This document shows positions 27,718-36,801 of a DNA stretch of 64,000 nt, piece after piece. Each line of letters begins with the position of its first letter. Within the stretch, counting starts at the first letter, position 1. The notes beneath the pieces are model-generated. The model had not been told where the DNA came from. It was given only the letters and a program-made list of their open reading frames with translations, and ran no database searches. Position numbers and translations under genes: made by a program. This DNA comes from Stenotrophomonas maltophilia (GTDB lineage Bacteria; Pseudomonadota; Gammaproteobacteria; Xanthomonadales; Xanthomonadaceae). Where the stretch lies: positions 4,544,001 to 4,608,000 of the forward strand of contig NZ_LT906480.1 in NCBI RefSeq assembly GCF_900186865.1. The letters are read 5' to 3'.

Positions 27718-30138
27718 CTACTCCTGCGGATCGCGGGTGATGTGGATATCGGTCGGGGTCGACAGCGGAATGTTCCGCTCCGCCAGTATCTGCAGCAGGC
27801 TGAAGTACAGATCGCTGCGGGTGGCGTAGACCTGCCGCGGGCTGGCCACGTACGCGAAGCTGTTGATGGTGATCTGGCCACCGGCAATGCTGTCGATGTA
27901 GACCGTCGGCGCCGGCTGCTTCAGCACGTTGGTATGCGCGGTGTACGCATCCAGCAACGCCTGCCGCAGGTTGCCGACATCGGTGCTGGGCGGCACCGCG
28001 AACTGGATCTGGATGCGGCCCTGGTTGTTGCCCATCGTCATGTTGCGCACGGTCTTGGTGACCAGCTCGGAGTTGGGCACGATCAGCGTCGACTTGTCGC
28101 CTACCTGGATCTCGGTCGAACGCAGGCTGATGCGGCGGATGTCGCCCTCCTGGTCGCCCAGCTTCACCCAGTCGCCGATCTTCACCGGGCGCTCGGCCAG
28201 CAGGATCAGGCCGGAGACGAAGTTCTGGGTGATCACCTGCAGGCCAAAACCGATACCCACTGACAGCGCACTGACCAGCAACGCCAGCTTGCTCAGCTGC
28301 AGGCCCATCGCGCTCAGCGCCCAGATCACCGCGATGATGATGCCCACGTAACGGGCAACCGTACTGACCGAATTGCGTGCGCCCAGATCCAGTTCGGTCT
28401 TGGGCAGGTAGGTGTCGGTCAGCCAGCGCTGCACCAGCTGGGTGATCGCCAGGCCGGCCAGCAGCGCCAGTACCGCCAACACGATCCCCGCCGGTGCCAG
28501 CTTGGTGCCACCGATATCGAATCCGGTCGTGAACAGTGAAGTGAAGCGCTCCACCACCGCGCCGATGTTGCCGAACGGCGCCACCAGGGCAAGCAGCGTG
28601 AGCAGCACGACCACGGTACGCAGCGCCGCCGACAGCAGCACGCCGGCCTGCTCCAGCCGCGATACGCTCAGGCCGGTGCTGAGCAGGATGGTCTGGCCAA
28701 CCTTGCTGTCGGCGTTGAGCATCCAGGTGCTCAGGTCATCGACGAACTTGAACAGCAGGGTCGCGGCCAGCACTACGATGCTGCCGCCGATCAGCTGCTG
28801 GTTCACGAACTTGGCGAAGTTCAGGTAGCCCAGCAACGTGGCAATGATGGCCGCCACCACCGCGATGTTGCCCGCTACCCGGGCCAGTACCAGCCAGCTG
28901 CTGCGACGCACCGGCGTGGCCGCGCCCACGCCATCGGCCTGTGCCTCCAGCTTGGCCTCGGCCTCGGCGGTCTGCCGGCGATGCAGACGTGCCAGGGTCA
29001 CCAGCATGGCCATGATCAGGCCGAGGTAGGTCAGCGCAATCAGGCCGTCCAGCGCCACCGTGGTGACGTCGCTGGTACGCGTGGCCTGATCGAGGGCGAC
29101 CAGCACCGTGCTCAGCCAGGCCAGCGCCGCCGCGCCCCACGCGTACTTGCGCAGCTTGAGTGCGGCGGTGTCATCCAGATTCAGCAAACGCCACGACGGA
29201 CGCTTGGGTACCAGCATGCACGCGCTGAGCGCCGCGATGAAGGCGGCGCGGAAGGTGGCCGTCTCCAGGCCGTCGGCCACCACCTGCAGGCGCGGCGCGA
29301 TGGCATCGATCGCATCGAGCGCTGCCATCAGCACCACCACGGCATAGCCGGGCAGCAGCGTACCGACCAGCAGCAGCCACATGGCCAGGCCGGAGCGGCG
29401 CAGGCGACCGTCCGGCGCACGCTCGGACGCCGCAAAGCGCCGCCCCAGCCTGCGCAGCCACAGCCGCAGCGGGAACATCATCACCAGCGCGGCCAGCAGG
29501 CCCAGCAACGGCGTGCCCCAGCCATTGGCCCGAACGCCGGCGACGAACGTATCGCGCCCCTGCTCGGCCAACGGCGCGACGCGTGCGATATCGATCGGCA
29601 GGCGCTCGGCCACCTTGCTCCACAGCGCCGGAGACAACGGCGAGGCGACCTTCTTCCCCATGTCTTCGGCGCGTTGCGCAGTGCGCTGCTGGTCGATGTC
29701 GGCTGCCAGCTGCTGGGCACGCACGGCACTGGCCTTGGCCTGCGCTACCGACGCGGCCAGGCCGTCGCGCTGTTTGGTGATGGTGCGTCGTTGCGCGGCC
29801 AGTTCCGGCGGTTCGGTAGTGCCTTCCGCAGGCGTGCCCAGCTGCGCCAGCTGTTCGCTGATCCGATCCAGCTGCGGCTGCAACGCCTTCTCCAGCGCTT
29901 CGGCATCGCGCCGGGCCTGCGAGGCATTCTCGGACAGCATCGCCAGTGTCTCGATGGCCTCTGCATCGCCCCGCTTGCGCTCGACCTCCTTCAGCCTGGA
30001 ATCGATGTCCGCCAGTTGCTGCTTCGGCGTGGGGTCCTCATCCTGGGCCAGCACCGGTGCGGACAGCAGGAAGGCAGTGCACAGCAGCAGGGCCAGCCAA
30101 GGCCCCCGTGCACGGATCGATCGCAGGAAAGAAGACAC
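27718..30138 (-). CDS. Large mechanosensitive channel, DUF3772 plus MscS domains
   Basis: A protein of 806 residues from a GTG start at 30138 that places a signal peptide (PWLALLLCTAFLLSAPVLAQ) at the N-terminus; an upstream start would bury the signal. A periplasmic coiled-coil region (about 30-175, DUF3772) follows, then about ten membrane helices. A C-terminal MscS module has GIGFGLQVITQNFVSGLILL as the pore helix and RPVKIGDWVKLG after it. It should open at membrane tension to release solutes. It belongs to the large MscK/MscM-like group. Confidence 0.87.
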   Translation of the reverse strand: MSSFLRSIRARGPWLALLLCTAFLLSAPVLAQDEDPTPKQQLADIDSRLKEVERKRGDAEAIETLAMLSENASQARRDAEALEKALQPQLDRISEQLAQLGTPAEGTTEPPELAAQRRTITKQRDGLAASVAQAKASAVRAQQLAADIDQQRTAQRAEDMGKKVASPLSPALWSKVAERLPIDIARVAPLAEQGRDTFVAGVRANGWGTPLLGLLAALVMMFPLRLWLRRLGRRFAASERAPDGRLRRSGLAMWLLLVGTLLPGYAVVVLMAALDAIDAIAPRLQVVADGLETATFRAAFIAALSACMLVPKRPSWRLLNLDDTAALKLRKYAWGAAALAWLSTVLVALDQATRTSDVTTVALDGLIALTYLGLIMAMLVTLARLHRRQTAEAEAKLEAQADGVGAATPVRRSSWLVLARVAGNIAVVAAIIATLLGYLNFAKFVNQQLIGGSIVVLAATLLFKFVDDLSTWMLNADSKVGQTILLSTGLSVSRLEQAGVLLSAALRTVVVLLTLLALVAPFGNIGAVVERFTSLFTTGFDIGGTKLAPAGIVLAVLALLAGLAITQLVQRWLTDTYLPKTELDLGARNSVSTVARYVGIIIAVIWALSAMGLQLSKLALLVSALSVGIGFGLQVITQNFVSGLILLAERPVKIGDWVKLGDQEGDIRRISLRSTEIQVGDKSTLIVPNSELVTKTVRNMTMGNNQGRIQIQFAVPPSTDVGNLRQALLDAYTAHTNVLKQPAPTVYIDSIAGGQITINSFAYVASPRQVYATRSDLYFSLLQILAERNIPLSTPTDIHITRDPQE

Positions 30139-30326
30139 GCCAGCCACACCGTTTCGCGCGGACCACCGCGCCTGCGCGCGACTATACGGCACAGGCGGTA
30201 AAGGCCGGATGGTGGGGCAGAGGACCACACCCACCGCGATGGGAGCTTCGACGGGGTGAAGGCGCGGGGTGGTCACGACGGGGCGATAACGGCCTGGCGA
30301 TTGCGGCGGGGTGATCGTGGCCGGGC

Positions 30327-30440
30327 GAATCGACGGGGTAGAGTCGACTGTTAGTCGACTATCGCGCGCAGCGCGGGCTTTGGCACAGCGTCCAGCGAAG
30401 AGCAGTCGACCAACAGTCGACTCTACCCCGTCGATTCACC
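30327..30440. repeat. Long inverted repeat containing the GTAG-AGTCGACT element
   Basis: Left arm GAATCGACGGGGTAGAGTCG and on to TTAGTCGACT; right arm AGTCGACC..AGTCGACTCTACCCCGTCGATTC. The match extends about ten bases outside GTAG/CTAC, so the whole hairpin has arms of roughly 36 bases. The centre holds GCGCGCAGCGCGGGC as in the 19305 and 42353 copies. It lies after the 82-residue gene and before the MscS gene. Confidence 0.85.
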
Positions 30441-30481
30441 CCGCCTGCGTTTCCGCGCGCACGCGCGCCACGCCGGCGAAG

Positions 30482-30730
30482 TCAGTACTTCAGGCGCAGC
30501 TCTTCGACGGCCGGCTGCTGCAGCGCGTACCAGTCCTGGAACTCTTCCTCGGTGATCTCATCGGGCGCGTACACCGCCACCGGGTGCCAGTCGTGGTCGG
30601 TGGGCAGCGGCTGGCGCGGGCCGGCACGCAGGCTGTAGCTGACGCCCTCGTAGTCGACCAGGTCATCAACCTGCGGCCACTGCTCGCGTGCGAACGCGGA
30701 TTCACTCTTCAACAGGATCACCTGGTACAT
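30482..30730 (-). CDS. Small hypothetical protein
   Basis: A protein of 82 residues. The ATG at 30730 has GGAGGTG immediately upstream, which decides it over an earlier start. It is acidic, with many Glu, Asp, Tyr and Trp, no signal and no membrane helix. I recognise no family. It is divergent from the lipocalin gene. Confidence 0.65.
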   Translation of the reverse strand: MYQVILLKSESAFAREQWPQVDDLVDYEGVSYSLRAGPRQPLPTDHDWHPVAVYAPDEITEEEFQDWYALQQPAVEELRLKY

Positions 30731-30912
30731 CGGCACCTCCACCTCGGTTGGATCAGGAAAACACGGCGCTGGCGGCAGCATACCGCCACGCCGGTGACAA
30801 CGGGCACGCCGCAGCGGCGACGGAACGTTCTGGACACGGCCATCGCCCCGGCTTCACCCGCCCATGGCAAGGCCATCGGCATCGTGGAGGCCCACCCCTG
30901 CCACGACCGCCG

Positions 30913-31407
30913 ATGACCGACCACCCGCCGCTGAAGACCGTCGCCGACCTCAAGCTGCCCCGCTACCTGGGCACCTGGTATGAAATCGCACGCCTGCCGA
31001 TGCGCCACGAGCCGGAAGGCTGCACCGATGTGTCGGCGCACTACACCCTGCTCGACAACGGCAACGTCGGCGTCACCAACCGCTGCCGCATGGACGGCGA
31101 CGTCGAGGAAGCCACCGGCGAGGCCTGTGCCGTCGACAACGACAGCGCACGGCTGGAGGTGAGCTTCCTGCCCAAGGGCCTGCGCTGGTTGCCGTTCGCC
31201 AAGGGCGACTACTGGGTGATCCAGGTCGCTCCGGACTACAGCGTGGCGCTGGTCGGCAGCCCGGACCGCAAGTACCTGTGGCTGCTGGCCCGCGAACCGC
31301 AGCTGGACGCTACCGTGCAGGACCATTATCTGGCCACCGCCCGCCTGCAGGGCTTCGATCTGTCCGAACTGATCCACACCCCGCACACCGGTCGCCCCAC
31401 AGCCTGA
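30913..31407 (+). CDS. blc: Bacterial lipocalin (Blc-like)
   Basis: A protein of 164 residues with the lipocalin barrel. The first signature is LPRYLGTWYEIARLP, the GxW motif; then NGNVGVTNRCRMDG and DYWVIQVAPDYSVALVGSPD, and YLWLLAREPQLD near the end. Most bacterial Blc proteins are outer-membrane lipoproteins that bind fatty acids or lysophospholipids, but this one has no signal peptide or lipobox from any in-frame start, so it may be cytoplasmic. The FAD oxidoreductase gene starts 12 bases downstream. Confidence 0.88.
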   Translation: MTDHPPLKTVADLKLPRYLGTWYEIARLPMRHEPEGCTDVSAHYTLLDNGNVGVTNRCRMDGDVEEATGEACAVDNDSARLEVSFLPKGLRWLPFAKGDYWVIQVAPDYSVALVGSPDRKYLWLLAREPQLDATVQDHYLATARLQGFDLSELIHTPHTGRPTA

Positions 31408-31418
31408 GCCGCCCACTC

Positions 31419-32627
31419 ATGGACCTGAAGAGTGGCTACCCGTGGTGGGCGGTGCGCAACGGCCTGATCCACGCCTTCCCACCGCTGGAGCGGGATCTGC
31501 GCTGCGACGTGCTGGTGGTCGGCGGCGGCATCACCGGTGCGCTGATTGCCGACGAGCTGTCCGGGCATGGCCACGACGTGGCGGTGATCGAGCAGCGTGA
31601 CATCGGCTGGGGCAGCACCGCTGCCAGCACCGCGCTGCTGCAGTACGAGATCGACACCCACTTGCTGGAACTGGCCCAGCGCTATGGCCAGGACGCCGCG
31701 GCGCTTGCCTACCGGGCGTGTGCGGAAGCAATCCCAGCGCTGGGCGACGTGGCACGCGGGTTGAAGGACGTGGATTTCCAGCGCATGGACAGCCTGTACC
31801 TGGCCAGCCGCCATCGCGACGTTCCGCGCCTGATGGCCGAAGGTGAGGCGCGGCGCAGCATCGGCCTGGATGCCCGCTGGCTGGGCCCGGAGGCACTGCA
31901 GGAACGCTTCGACGTGAATGCCGGTGGTGCCCTGCTCACGCGCCAGGCGGCGCGGGTCGATCCCTATCGGCTGACCTATGCGCTGCTGCAGCGCGTGCGC
32001 CGGCGCGGCGGCCAGGTGCATGACCGCACGGTGCTGCACAGCCTTGATGCCACTGCGCGCGGGGTGACCGCCCGTACCGAAGACGGTGCCACCATCCGCG
32101 CACGCCACGTGGTGCTGGCCATGGGCTATGCCAACCAGCGCTGGCTCAAGCAACGGGTCGCACGCAACCGCAGCAGCTACGCCTTCATCACCGATCCCGT
32201 CGATGCGGACGTGCTCGGCCGGCTGCGCACCACCATGGTGTGGGAGAGCGCCCGCCCCTACCTGTACCTGCGCGCCACCGGCGACCGTCGCCTGCTGGTG
32301 GGCGGGCTGGACGATGCCATGGACATCCCCGCCCGCCGCGACCGGCGCGTTGAGAGCAAGGCCGACAAGCTGATGAAGCAGCTGCTGCATTGGTTCCCAC
32401 GGCTGGACCCGGTGCCGGCGTTTTCCTGGGCCGGCACCTTCGCCGAAACGGCGGACGGCCTGCCGTTCTTCGGCCCGCACGATCAGTGGGGGCCGCGGGT
32501 GCACTTCGCCATGGCCTACGGCGGCAACGGCATCACCTATTCGATGATCGGCGCGCAGCTGCTGCGGGCCGGGATCGAGCGGCGGGCGCATCCGCTGGCG
32601 GGGCTGTTCGGGTTCGGGCGCTTGTAG
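31419..32627 (+). CDS. FAD-dependent oxidoreductase (DAO family)
   Basis: A protein of 402 residues with an N-terminal FAD motif VLVVGGGITGALIADEL near residue 30 and the continuing VIEQRDIGWGSTAAST. The substrate domain of the glycine/D-amino-acid oxidase type follows, with a C-terminal FAMAYGGNGITYSMIG motif. It probably oxidises a small amine or hydroxy acid in the cytoplasm; no substrate is indicated. It is likely co-transcribed with blc. Its TAG stop is inside the GTAG of the following palindrome. Confidence 0.87.
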   Translation: MDLKSGYPWWAVRNGLIHAFPPLERDLRCDVLVVGGGITGALIADELSGHGHDVAVIEQRDIGWGSTAASTALLQYEIDTHLLELAQRYGQDAAALAYRACAEAIPALGDVARGLKDVDFQRMDSLYLASRHRDVPRLMAEGEARRSIGLDARWLGPEALQERFDVNAGGALLTRQAARVDPYRLTYALLQRVRRRGGQVHDRTVLHSLDATARGVTARTEDGATIRARHVVLAMGYANQRWLKQRVARNRSSYAFITDPVDADVLGRLRTTMVWESARPYLYLRATGDRRLLVGGLDDAMDIPARRDRRVESKADKLMKQLLHWFPRLDPVPAFSWAGTFAETADGLPFFGPHDQWGPRVHFAMAYGGNGITYSMIGAQLLRAGIERRAHPLAGLFGFGRL

Positions 32628-32655
32628 CCTGCAGCCAGGCATGGCCTGGCTCTAC
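32624..32655. repeat. GTAG palindrome with AGCCAGGC arms
   Basis: GTAG, then AGCCAGGCATGGCCTGGCT, then CTAC. The first TAG is the stop of the FAD oxidoreductase. This is another sequence subtype of the GTAG-bounded repeat. Confidence 0.75.
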
Positions 32656-32753
32656 CGCGAGCGGGCGCCGACAGGCATCATTCAAGCAGCCCCTGCTAGC
32701 GTCGGCCTGTACCGCCGCGTGTTGCGCGGCCACCTGTCCGCTGGAGCACCGTC

Positions 32754-33236
32754 ATGATCCGCCCCCTGACCCTGCTGCTGTGCCTGGCCCTGCCGGGAAC
32801 CGTGCTGGCCCAGTCCGCCGCCGGCGCCACCGCGCCGCAGGCTGCCGGCCTGGACCTGACGCTGCCGCAGGCGCCGATGCGCTACCTCAACGACCCGGCC
32901 CTGCAGCAGGACCCGCCGGGCACGTACTACGGTGACAAGAGCGGCCCGCGCGTACACGACGACGCGAAGATCGCAGACGTCACCGACGACAAGGTCAAGG
33001 TATCCGGCAGCTTCACCACCGGTATCGGCTATTCCAAGAACGGTGGCAACAGCCACTACAACGCCGCCACGCTGAACCTGAGCAAGAACTACACCACCGA
33101 TGAGGGCAAGACCCACGGGGTCAACGTCAACATCCACGTGAGCGAAGGCAAGGGCCCGGGCTTCTTCGGCCCGTACGGCGGCTACTACGGCCGCGGCCCG
33201 GGCTATTGGGATTACCCGCCGCCGTTTGGCTGGTAA
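32754..33236 (+). CDS. Secreted hypothetical protein with Gly/Tyr-rich tail
   Basis: A protein of 160 residues with a clear signal peptide (cut after about residue 19, TVLAQ). The mature part is soluble and rich in Asn, Asp, Lys and Thr, with FTTGIGYSKNGGNSHYN, and ends in a Gly/Tyr/Pro-rich stretch. It is probably periplasmic or surface-exposed. I recognise no family. Three GTAG-type palindromes follow it. Confidence 0.75.
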   Translation: MIRPLTLLLCLALPGTVLAQSAAGATAPQAAGLDLTLPQAPMRYLNDPALQQDPPGTYYGDKSGPRVHDDAKIADVTDDKVKVSGSFTTGIGYSKNGGNSHYNAATLNLSKNYTTDEGKTHGVNVNIHVSEGKGPGFFGPYGGYYGRGPGYWDYPPPFGW

Positions 33237-33247
33237 CGCCCCGCGTC

Positions 33248-33352
33248 GGCCTGGGCCGACCAAGGTCGGCCACTACCGCTGCGTACGCTTGGTAGGTGTC
33301 GACCTTGGTCGACACGCTCTGCATTCCGTGCCGGCCAGCGGCCGGCACCTAC
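33248..33352. repeat. Cluster of three GTAG-type palindromes
   Basis: They are GGGCCGACCAAGGTCGGCC with CACTAC (33248-33276), GTAGGTGTCGACCTTGGTCGACAC (33291-33314), and GTGCCGGCCAGCGGCCGGCAC with CTAC (33328-33352). Three different core subtypes lie side by side between the convergent secreted-protein and PepSY genes. Confidence 0.82.
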
Positions 33353-33363
33353 CCGCACGCGAA

Positions 33364-33798
33364 TCAATCCAGCCAGCCATCGCGCTCGCTGTGCAGGATG
33401 CGGCCGTCATAACCGCTCAGGCGCACCTCCACCTTCTGGTTGCGGGCATTGCGGGCTTCCAGCGACCAGGTCGCACCATCGCGTTCCAGCGAATGGATCT
33501 CGCGCAGGCCATGCGCCTGTGCCCGTGCCAGCACCTGCTCGGTGGTCAACAGCGCGCGGCTGCTGTGCTCATCGAAGATCTCGCCGGTCTTCGGGTCCAC
33601 GTAGACCTCGCTGAAGCGGCCATCGGCGCGGCTCACGTCAGCCTCCCACAGGCCATCATCGCGTTCGATCTCGTGGATCTGGGTGTAGCCGGCCTTGCGC
33701 AGGGTCTGTTCAACCTGGGCCATGCCCAGCGGCGCAGCCTGTACGGCCGGCGCGACGGCCAGCAGGGCAACAGTGGCGAGGGTGAGTGACTTCAACAT
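33364..33798 (-). CDS. Periplasmic PepSY-domain protein
   Basis: A protein of 144 residues from the ATG at 33798, which places a signal peptide (LATVALLAVAPAVQAAP) at the N-terminus. Two PepSY-like repeats follow; each has a helix with IHEIERDDG or IHSLERDGA and a strand pair such as VYVDPKTGEIFDE. PepSY domains bind or inhibit peptidases or sense the envelope. It is divergent from a second PepSY gene and a two-component system, which suggests common regulation. Confidence 0.82.
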   Translation of the reverse strand: MLKSLTLATVALLAVAPAVQAAPLGMAQVEQTLRKAGYTQIHEIERDDGLWEADVSRADGRFSEVYVDPKTGEIFDEHSSRALLTTEQVLARAQAHGLREIHSLERDGATWSLEARNARNQKVEVRLSGYDGRILHSERDGWLD

Positions 33799-33949
33799 GG
33801 GGGTTCTCCTGTTCGTGTTCGTGGCCGGACCATCCCGGCAACGCCACAATGCACCCCGTGGTTAACAGCGCCTTAGCCGGCACTGTTAGCCAGCTGTTAG
33901 TCACCTCCGCCACACTCACGCCTGGTCCTACAGTCCTCCCCGCGCCCCG

Positions 33950-34240
33950 ATGCTCTCCACCCTGCCCCTGCTGCTGGCCCTGGCCAGCGCCCCGACCGCC
34001 GCCGCGCCCGCACAGGACCCGGCGCAGCAGGTCGCGCGCCGCGCCGTGCAGCAGGGCCGCTACGTGCCATTGGAAAGCGTGGTGCGCCATGCGCTCAAGC
34101 GCTTTCCGGGCCAACTGCTGGAAGTGGAGCTGGACGACGGCGTCTACGAAGTGGAGATCCTGCGCGGCGACGGCGTGGTGGTGGAGCTGGACTATGATGC
34201 GCGCAGCGGAAAGCTGCTGAAGACGGAGCTGGACGACTGA
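33950..34240 (+). CDS. Small periplasmic PepSY-domain protein
   Basis: A protein of 96 residues with a signal peptide (LPLLLALASAPTAAAPA). A single PepSY-type unit contains LESVVRHALKRFPGQLLEVE and VVVELDYDARSGKLLK. Its stop overlaps the response-regulator start (TGATG), so the three genes form one operon. It may act as the periplasmic input or a feedback partner of the sensor kinase. Confidence 0.82.
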   Translation: MLSTLPLLLALASAPTAAAPAQDPAQQVARRAVQQGRYVPLESVVRHALKRFPGQLLEVELDDGVYEVEILRGDGVVVELDYDARSGKLLKTELDD

Positions 34241-34899
34241 TGCGCATCCTGTTGGCCGAAGACGATGCCGCACTGGCACAGCGCCTGGTGCCCCTGCTGG
34301 AACAGGCCGGCTACGTGGTGCACGTGGTCGCCGACGGCCGCCAGGCCGAGGAGATCGGCCAGATCGAAGACCTGCAGGCGGCCATCGTCGACCTGGGCCT
34401 GCCCGGGCTGGACGGATTGAGCGTGATCGAGCGCTGGCGCGGCAACGGCCGCAGCTTCCCGGTGCTGGTGCTGACCGCACGCGGGCGCTGGCACGACAAG
34501 CTGGCCGGATTCGACGCAGGCGCCGACGATTACCTCACCAAACCGTTCCAGGCCGACGAACTGGTGCTGCGCCTGCGCGCCCTGATCCGCCGCAGCCATG
34601 GCCACGCCAGCCCGCGCCTGCACTGCGGGCCGCTGCAGCTGGACGTCAACGCCGGCCGCTTTGAGCTGGATGGGCAGGCGCTGTCGCTCAGCCCGCAGGA
34701 GTTCCGCCTGCTCAGTTACTTCATCCACCACAGCGGCCAGGTGATCGGCCGCGACCGCCTGGGCGAACAGGTGTTCGACGGTGGCCACGACCCGGACTCC
34801 AATGCGCTGGACGTGCTGCTCGGACGCGTGCGCCGCAAGCTCGGCATCGACCTGATCCAGACCGTGCGCGGCCAGGGCTGGCGGCTGGCCGCGCCGTGA
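34240..34899 (+). CDS. OmpR-family response regulator
   Basis: A protein of 219 residues. The receiver domain (1-115) has the acidic pocket LLAEDDAAL, the phospho-acceptor Asp in AAIVDLGLPGLDGL, and the conserved Lys in DYLTKPFQADE. The DNA-binding domain (125-218) is a winged helix with LSPQEFRLLSYFIHHSGQVI and LDVLLGRVRRKLG. It belongs to the PhoP/QseB-like subgroup. The sensor kinase start overlaps its stop by four bases. Confidence 0.93.
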   Translation: MRILLAEDDAALAQRLVPLLEQAGYVVHVVADGRQAEEIGQIEDLQAAIVDLGLPGLDGLSVIERWRGNGRSFPVLVLTARGRWHDKLAGFDAGADDYLTKPFQADELVLRLRALIRRSHGHASPRLHCGPLQLDVNAGRFELDGQALSLSPQEFRLLSYFIHHSGQVIGRDRLGEQVFDGGHDPDSNALDVLLGRVRRKLGIDLIQTVRGQGWRLAAP

Positions 34900-36215
34900 G
34901 CCGGCAACCCTCCCTGCGACGGCGCCTGCTGCTGGCTGGCGGCGCCGGCCTGCTGCTGGTTTCGCTGCTGGCCAGCGCGCTGCTGGGCGAACTGTTCAAG
35001 CGCAGCGCGCGTGACCGCCTCGACCACGAACTGCAGCAGGACATGCTGACCCTGCTGGCGCAGGCCGAAGTGGACCCCGAAGGACAGCTGCGCCTGCGCC
35101 AGGAACCGAATGACGCGCGCTTCCAGCGCGTGTTCTCCGGTGCCTATTGGCAGATTGCCGGTGCCGATGGCCGCGTGCTGCTGCAGTCGCGCTCGCTGTG
35201 GGATGAAACCCTGCCGGCCATGGCCACAGGTGCGGCCACGCGCAATCTGGCTGGGCCACTACAGCAGTCCCTGCGTGCACGCGTGCAACAGGTGCGCCTG
35301 CCGCGCGCCAGCGCACCGTTCGTGGCCGTGGTTGCCACCGACCGCAGCGCGCTGGATGCGGATGTAGCCGCGTTCCGCAAGCGCACCGCCATCGCGCTGG
35401 GCGTGCTGGTCGCGGCCTGGCTGGCGGTGCTGGCCAGCCAGGTGCACTTCGGATTGCGTCCGCTGCACCGCCTCGGCGCACAGCTGGAACGGGTTCGGCG
35501 CGGCGACGCGCAGCGCATCGAGACGCAGGGACTTGGGGCGGAGGTCGCGCCACTGGGCGAAGAACTCAACGCGCTGCTGGACCACCAGCAACGCATGGTC
35601 GCGCGCGCTCGGACCAGCGCACAGGATCTGGCGCATGCGCTGAAGACCCCACTGAGCGTGCTGGCCACCGAAGCCGACGGCGACGGCGCGGACTGGCGGG
35701 CGACCGTTCGTGAGCAGAGCGCCCGCATGCAGGCCAGTGTCGACCGCTACCTGGCCGCTGGGTTGGCCGCCGACCATCGCCAACGCACCGACGTGGCGAC
35801 TGTCGGACAGGCGCTGTGCCGGCTGATGGCACGCGTGCATGGCGAACGCGGCATTGCGTTCACAGCGGAAGGCATTGATCCGGCGCTGCAGTTCGCCGGT
35901 GCCAGTGCGGATCTGGAAGAGATGCTGGGTAATCTGTTGGACAACGCCGGGCGGTGGGCGCGACAGCAGGTCACTGTCGAAGCGGAAGCCCACAACGGGC
36001 AGTTACGCATCGAAGTGCGTGATGACGGCCCTGGCCTGACGGCGGATGCGCTGTCCCAGGTCACACAGCGTGGTGTACGCCTGGATGAGCGCGAGGGCAG
36101 CAGTGGATTGGGGTTGGCGATTGTGAGCGATATCGCCGCCAGTTATGGCGGGCGCCTGGCGCTGGAAAATGCGCAGCCCGGCCTGCGCGCAGCGTTGTGG
36201 TTGCCGGTGGCGTGA
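34896..36215 (+). CDS. Sensor histidine kinase
   Basis: A protein of 439 residues. Membrane helices lie at about 10-32 and 160-182 and enclose a periplasmic sensor of about 125 residues. A HAMP-like linker leads to the phospho-acceptor His in DLAHALKTPLSVL, the form found in PhoQ-like kinases. The ATPase domain has the N-box NLLDNAGRWA, then RDDGPGL and SSGLGLAIVSDIAASYGG. It pairs with the response regulator upstream. A PhoQ-like role in sensing envelope cations is possible but not shown. Confidence 0.92.
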   Translation: MSRQPSLRRRLLLAGGAGLLLVSLLASALLGELFKRSARDRLDHELQQDMLTLLAQAEVDPEGQLRLRQEPNDARFQRVFSGAYWQIAGADGRVLLQSRSLWDETLPAMATGAATRNLAGPLQQSLRARVQQVRLPRASAPFVAVVATDRSALDADVAAFRKRTAIALGVLVAAWLAVLASQVHFGLRPLHRLGAQLERVRRGDAQRIETQGLGAEVAPLGEELNALLDHQQRMVARARTSAQDLAHALKTPLSVLATEADGDGADWRATVREQSARMQASVDRYLAAGLAADHRQRTDVATVGQALCRLMARVHGERGIAFTAEGIDPALQFAGASADLEEMLGNLLDNAGRWARQQVTVEAEAHNGQLRIEVRDDGPGLTADALSQVTQRGVRLDEREGSSGLGLAIVSDIAASYGGRLALENAQPGLRAALWLPVA

Positions 36216-36220
36216 AGCGG

Positions 36221-36784
36221 CCAACCTAACGGTGGGTAGTGCCGGCCGCTGGCCGGCAACCACGTGGTCACCGGAAACGCCCTGCGGAAGCCGGCCAGCG
36301 GCCGGCTCTACCAAGCGCCAATCCGGCCGGTCGCCGCACACCCGGTAGGTGTCAACATCGGCCAACCTCACGATGGGTAGTGCCGGCCGCTGGCCGGCAA
36401 CCACGTAGTCACCGGGAACGCCCTGCGGAAGCCGGCCAGCGGCCGGCTCTACCAAGCACCAATCCTACCGGTCGCCGTGCACCCGGTAGGTGTCCACATT
36501 GGCCAACCTCACGGTGGGTAGTGCCGGCCGCTGGCCGGCAACCACGTAGTCACCGGGAACGCCCTGCGGAAGCCGGCCAGCGGCCGGCTCTACCAAGCGC
36601 CAATCCGACCAGTCGCCGTACGCCCGGTAGGCGTCGACATTGGCCAACCCAACGATGGGTAGTGCCGGCCGCTGGCCGGCAACCACGTGGTCACCGGAAA
36701 CGCCTTGGGGAAGCCGGCCAGCGGCCGGCTCTACCAAGCGCCAATCCGACCGGTCGCCGTACACCCGGTAGGTGTCGACCTTGG
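36221..36784. repeat. Four tandem 141-base units, each with a SMAG pair
   Basis: Units start at 36221, 36362, 36503 and 36644 with CCAAC and end at 36784; four times 141 is exactly 564 bases. Each unit contains GTAGTGCCGGCCGCTGGCCG, then AACCACGTGGTCACCGG-like sequence, then the mirror GCCGGCCAGCGGCCGGCTCT followed by AC, then CCCGGTAGG. The copies differ at a few positions. Since 141 is 47 codons, several frames stay open on both strands; I read none of these as a gene. Confidence 0.93.
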
Positions 36785-36801
36785 TCGACACACATCAGAC
36801 A

